Origin: Verrucomicrobiota bacterium
GTDB taxonomy: Bacteria; Verrucomicrobiota; Verrucomicrobiae; Chthoniobacterales; UBA10450
Assembly: GCA_003219495.1 (NCBI GenBank)
Contig: QHOZ01000162.1
Location: 1 to 7,482, forward strand
Reading direction: 5' to 3'
Length of the DNA: 7,482 nt
The notes under the pieces are model-generated. The model searched no databases and was not told the origin of the DNA. It saw nothing but the letters and a program-made list of their open reading frames with translations. Below, in pieces: positions 6,270-7,482 of the stretch (within the stretch, counting starts at the first letter, position 1; the number at the start of each line of letters is the position of its first letter). The translations under genes were made by a program, and so were the position numbers.

Positions 6270-7482
6270 ATGAGCTCCTCAGGAAACATCATTGCGTTGC
6301 GAAGCGCGAATCAGGAGCGCGACAGAGCGTTTGTCGCGACTGACGCGGAAGTTTCGGAGGCGATCTCTCGCGCGCAGCAGAATTTGTTGCGGCAGCAGCA
6401 CGAAGACGGTCACTGGTGTGGCGAGCTGCTGGTCGATAGCACGCTTTGCTCTGACTTCGTGCTTTTCATGCATTGGCTCGGCGAAGTTGATTTCAATCTT
6501 CAGGAACGTTGCGCGCGCCACATTTTGAAACGCCAACTGCCGGACGGCGGTTGGAACATCTACTTTGGCGGCCCGAGCGAGATCAACGCTTCGGTGAAAG
6601 GCTATTTCGCGCTCAAGCTCGCCGGATATTCGACCGACCTGCCGTTCATGCGCAAAGCGCGCGAGAACATTCTGCGTCTCGGCGGCATTCCGCGCATGAA
6701 CACGTTCAGCAAACTTTACCTCGCGCTGCTTGGACAATTCCCGTGGAAATATCTGCCGACGATACCGGTGGAAATGATTCTGCTCCCGACCTGGGCGCCG
6801 TTCCACATTTACAAAATGTCATCGTGGAGCCGCGCGATGCTCATCCCGCTCGCGATTATCAATCACTTCAAGCCCACGCGCACGTTGCCGGGCGACAAAC
6901 AGCTGCACGAGCTTTATCCGATCGGCACCGAGCAGGGCGACTTGCGTTTGCCGCGCAGCGAAAAGTTTTGGACCTGGCGAAATTTCTTTCTTCGCGTCAA
7001 CGATGTGCTGAAAATTTTGCATCCGCTGCGAATGCGTTCGATGCGAAAACGCGCACTCGAAGAAGCGGAGCGTTGGATGCTCGAGCGAATCGGCGAGGGG
7101 AGTGACGGACTCGCCGCGGTTTATCCCGCGATGCTGAACTGCTTGATCGCGCTCCGCGTGCTCGATTACCCAAAAGATCATCCGGTTTACAAAAAGGCCA
7201 CGAAAGATTTTGCCGGACTGTTCGTTGATGATCCGGAAGATTTCCGGATTCAACCGTGTCTCTCGCCGGTTTGGGACACGGCAATTAATTTGATCGCTCT
7301 CGCGGAATCCGGTTTGCCCGCGGACAATCCCGCGTTGCGCAAAGCGGCGAAATGGTTGCTCGACAAAGAAGTTCGAATCGTCGGCGACTGGCAACACAAC
7401 AACTCGCACCGCGAAGCGAGCGGTTGGGCGTTCGAATACAACAACGTTTATTATCCGGACGTTGACGACACCGCGATGGTGT
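6270..7482 (+). CDS. shc: Squalene-hopene cyclase, 5' part (C-terminus cut by window edge)
   Basis: The frame is open from the ATG at 6270 to the right edge (404 complete codons); the full enzyme should be about 630-700 residues. It cyclises squalene to diploptene/diplopterol on the inner face of the membrane. Visible landmarks are QW repeats QQHEDGHW (42-49) and QLPDGGW (89-95), the SSWSRA block with W186 (equivalent to W169 of the Alicyclobacillus enzyme), SPVWDT with W335 (W312), WAFEYNNVYYPDVDDTAMV (386-404) with F388 (F365), and the catalytic acid motif D397-V-D399-D400 (DxDD, where the middle aspartate protonates squalene). The sequence ends only four residues after that motif. The ATG is supported by an in-frame TAA at 6252-6254 and by the usual distance to the first QW repeat. 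No Shine-Dalgarno is seen. It is probably co-transcribed with hpnH, whose substrate this enzyme makes. Also called hpnF in hopanoid clusters. Confidence 0.96.
   Translation, partial: MSSSGNIIALRSANQERDRAFVATDAEVSEAISRAQQNLLRQQHEDGHWCGELLVDSTLCSDFVLFMHWLGEVDFNLQERCARHILKRQLPDGGWNIYFGGPSEINASVKGYFALKLAGYSTDLPFMRKARENILRLGGIPRMNTFSKLYLALLGQFPWKYLPTIPVEMILLPTWAPFHIYKMSSWSRAMLIPLAIINHFKPTRTLPGDKQLHELYPIGTEQGDLRLPRSEKFWTWRNFFLRVNDVLKILHPLRMRSMRKRALEEAERWMLERIGEGSDGLAAVYPAMLNCLIALRVLDYPKDHPVYKKATKDFAGLFVDDPEDFRIQPCLSPVWDTAINLIALAESGLPADNPALRKAAKWLLDKEVRIVGDWQHNNSHREASGWAFEYNNVYYPDVDDTAMV

Noticed and set aside
6279..7409. Minus-strand frames of 175 and 196 codons (6279-6806, 6819-7409)
   Set aside because: Both are antisense to the squalene-hopene cyclase frame, which is open to the window edge with QW repeats and the DVDD motif.

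Overview
The window looks like chromosomal DNA of a moderately GC-rich Gram-negative bacterium. The best guess is the Verrucomicrobiota (a soil Chthoniobacterales-like lineage), with Acidobacteriota as the main alternative. This rests on codon style, several exported proteins, hopanoid genes, missing Shine-Dalgarno motifs and a REP-like intergenic hairpin element. It is inference only, because no marker gene is present.

Left part (1-3702, minus strand): two genes for exported zinc peptidases. The upstream gene (1552-3702) encodes a complete M3-family (thimet oligopeptidase/Dcp-like) metallopeptidase with a signal peptide. The downstream gene (1-1468) encodes an M28-family metallopeptidase with a signal peptide and a PA-like insert, and it runs off the left edge. 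The 83-bp gap between them holds a compact double-hairpin element bounded by perfect 7-bp inverted repeats, resembling a REPIN (two inverted REP units). The M3 + M28 pair suggests breakdown of proteins and oligopeptides outside the cytoplasm.

Middle part (3703-4912): a MarC-family membrane protein (plus strand) is divergent from the M3 gene. It converges on a small exported protein of unknown function (minus strand). A 176-bp divergent intergenic region follows, with a small perfect hairpin upstream of the hopanoid genes.

Right part (4913-7482, plus strand): hpnH (radical-SAM adenosylhopene synthase) is followed after 43 bp by shc/hpnF (squalene-hopene cyclase), which is cut by the right edge just after its DVDD catalytic motif. 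Together they cover cyclisation of squalene to diploptene and the attachment of 5'-deoxyadenosine that starts C35 hopanoid side-chain synthesis. The HpnH protein is unusual: it carries about 45-50 extra residues between the radical-SAM core strands. No tRNA, rRNA, CRISPR array, transposase or phage gene was seen.
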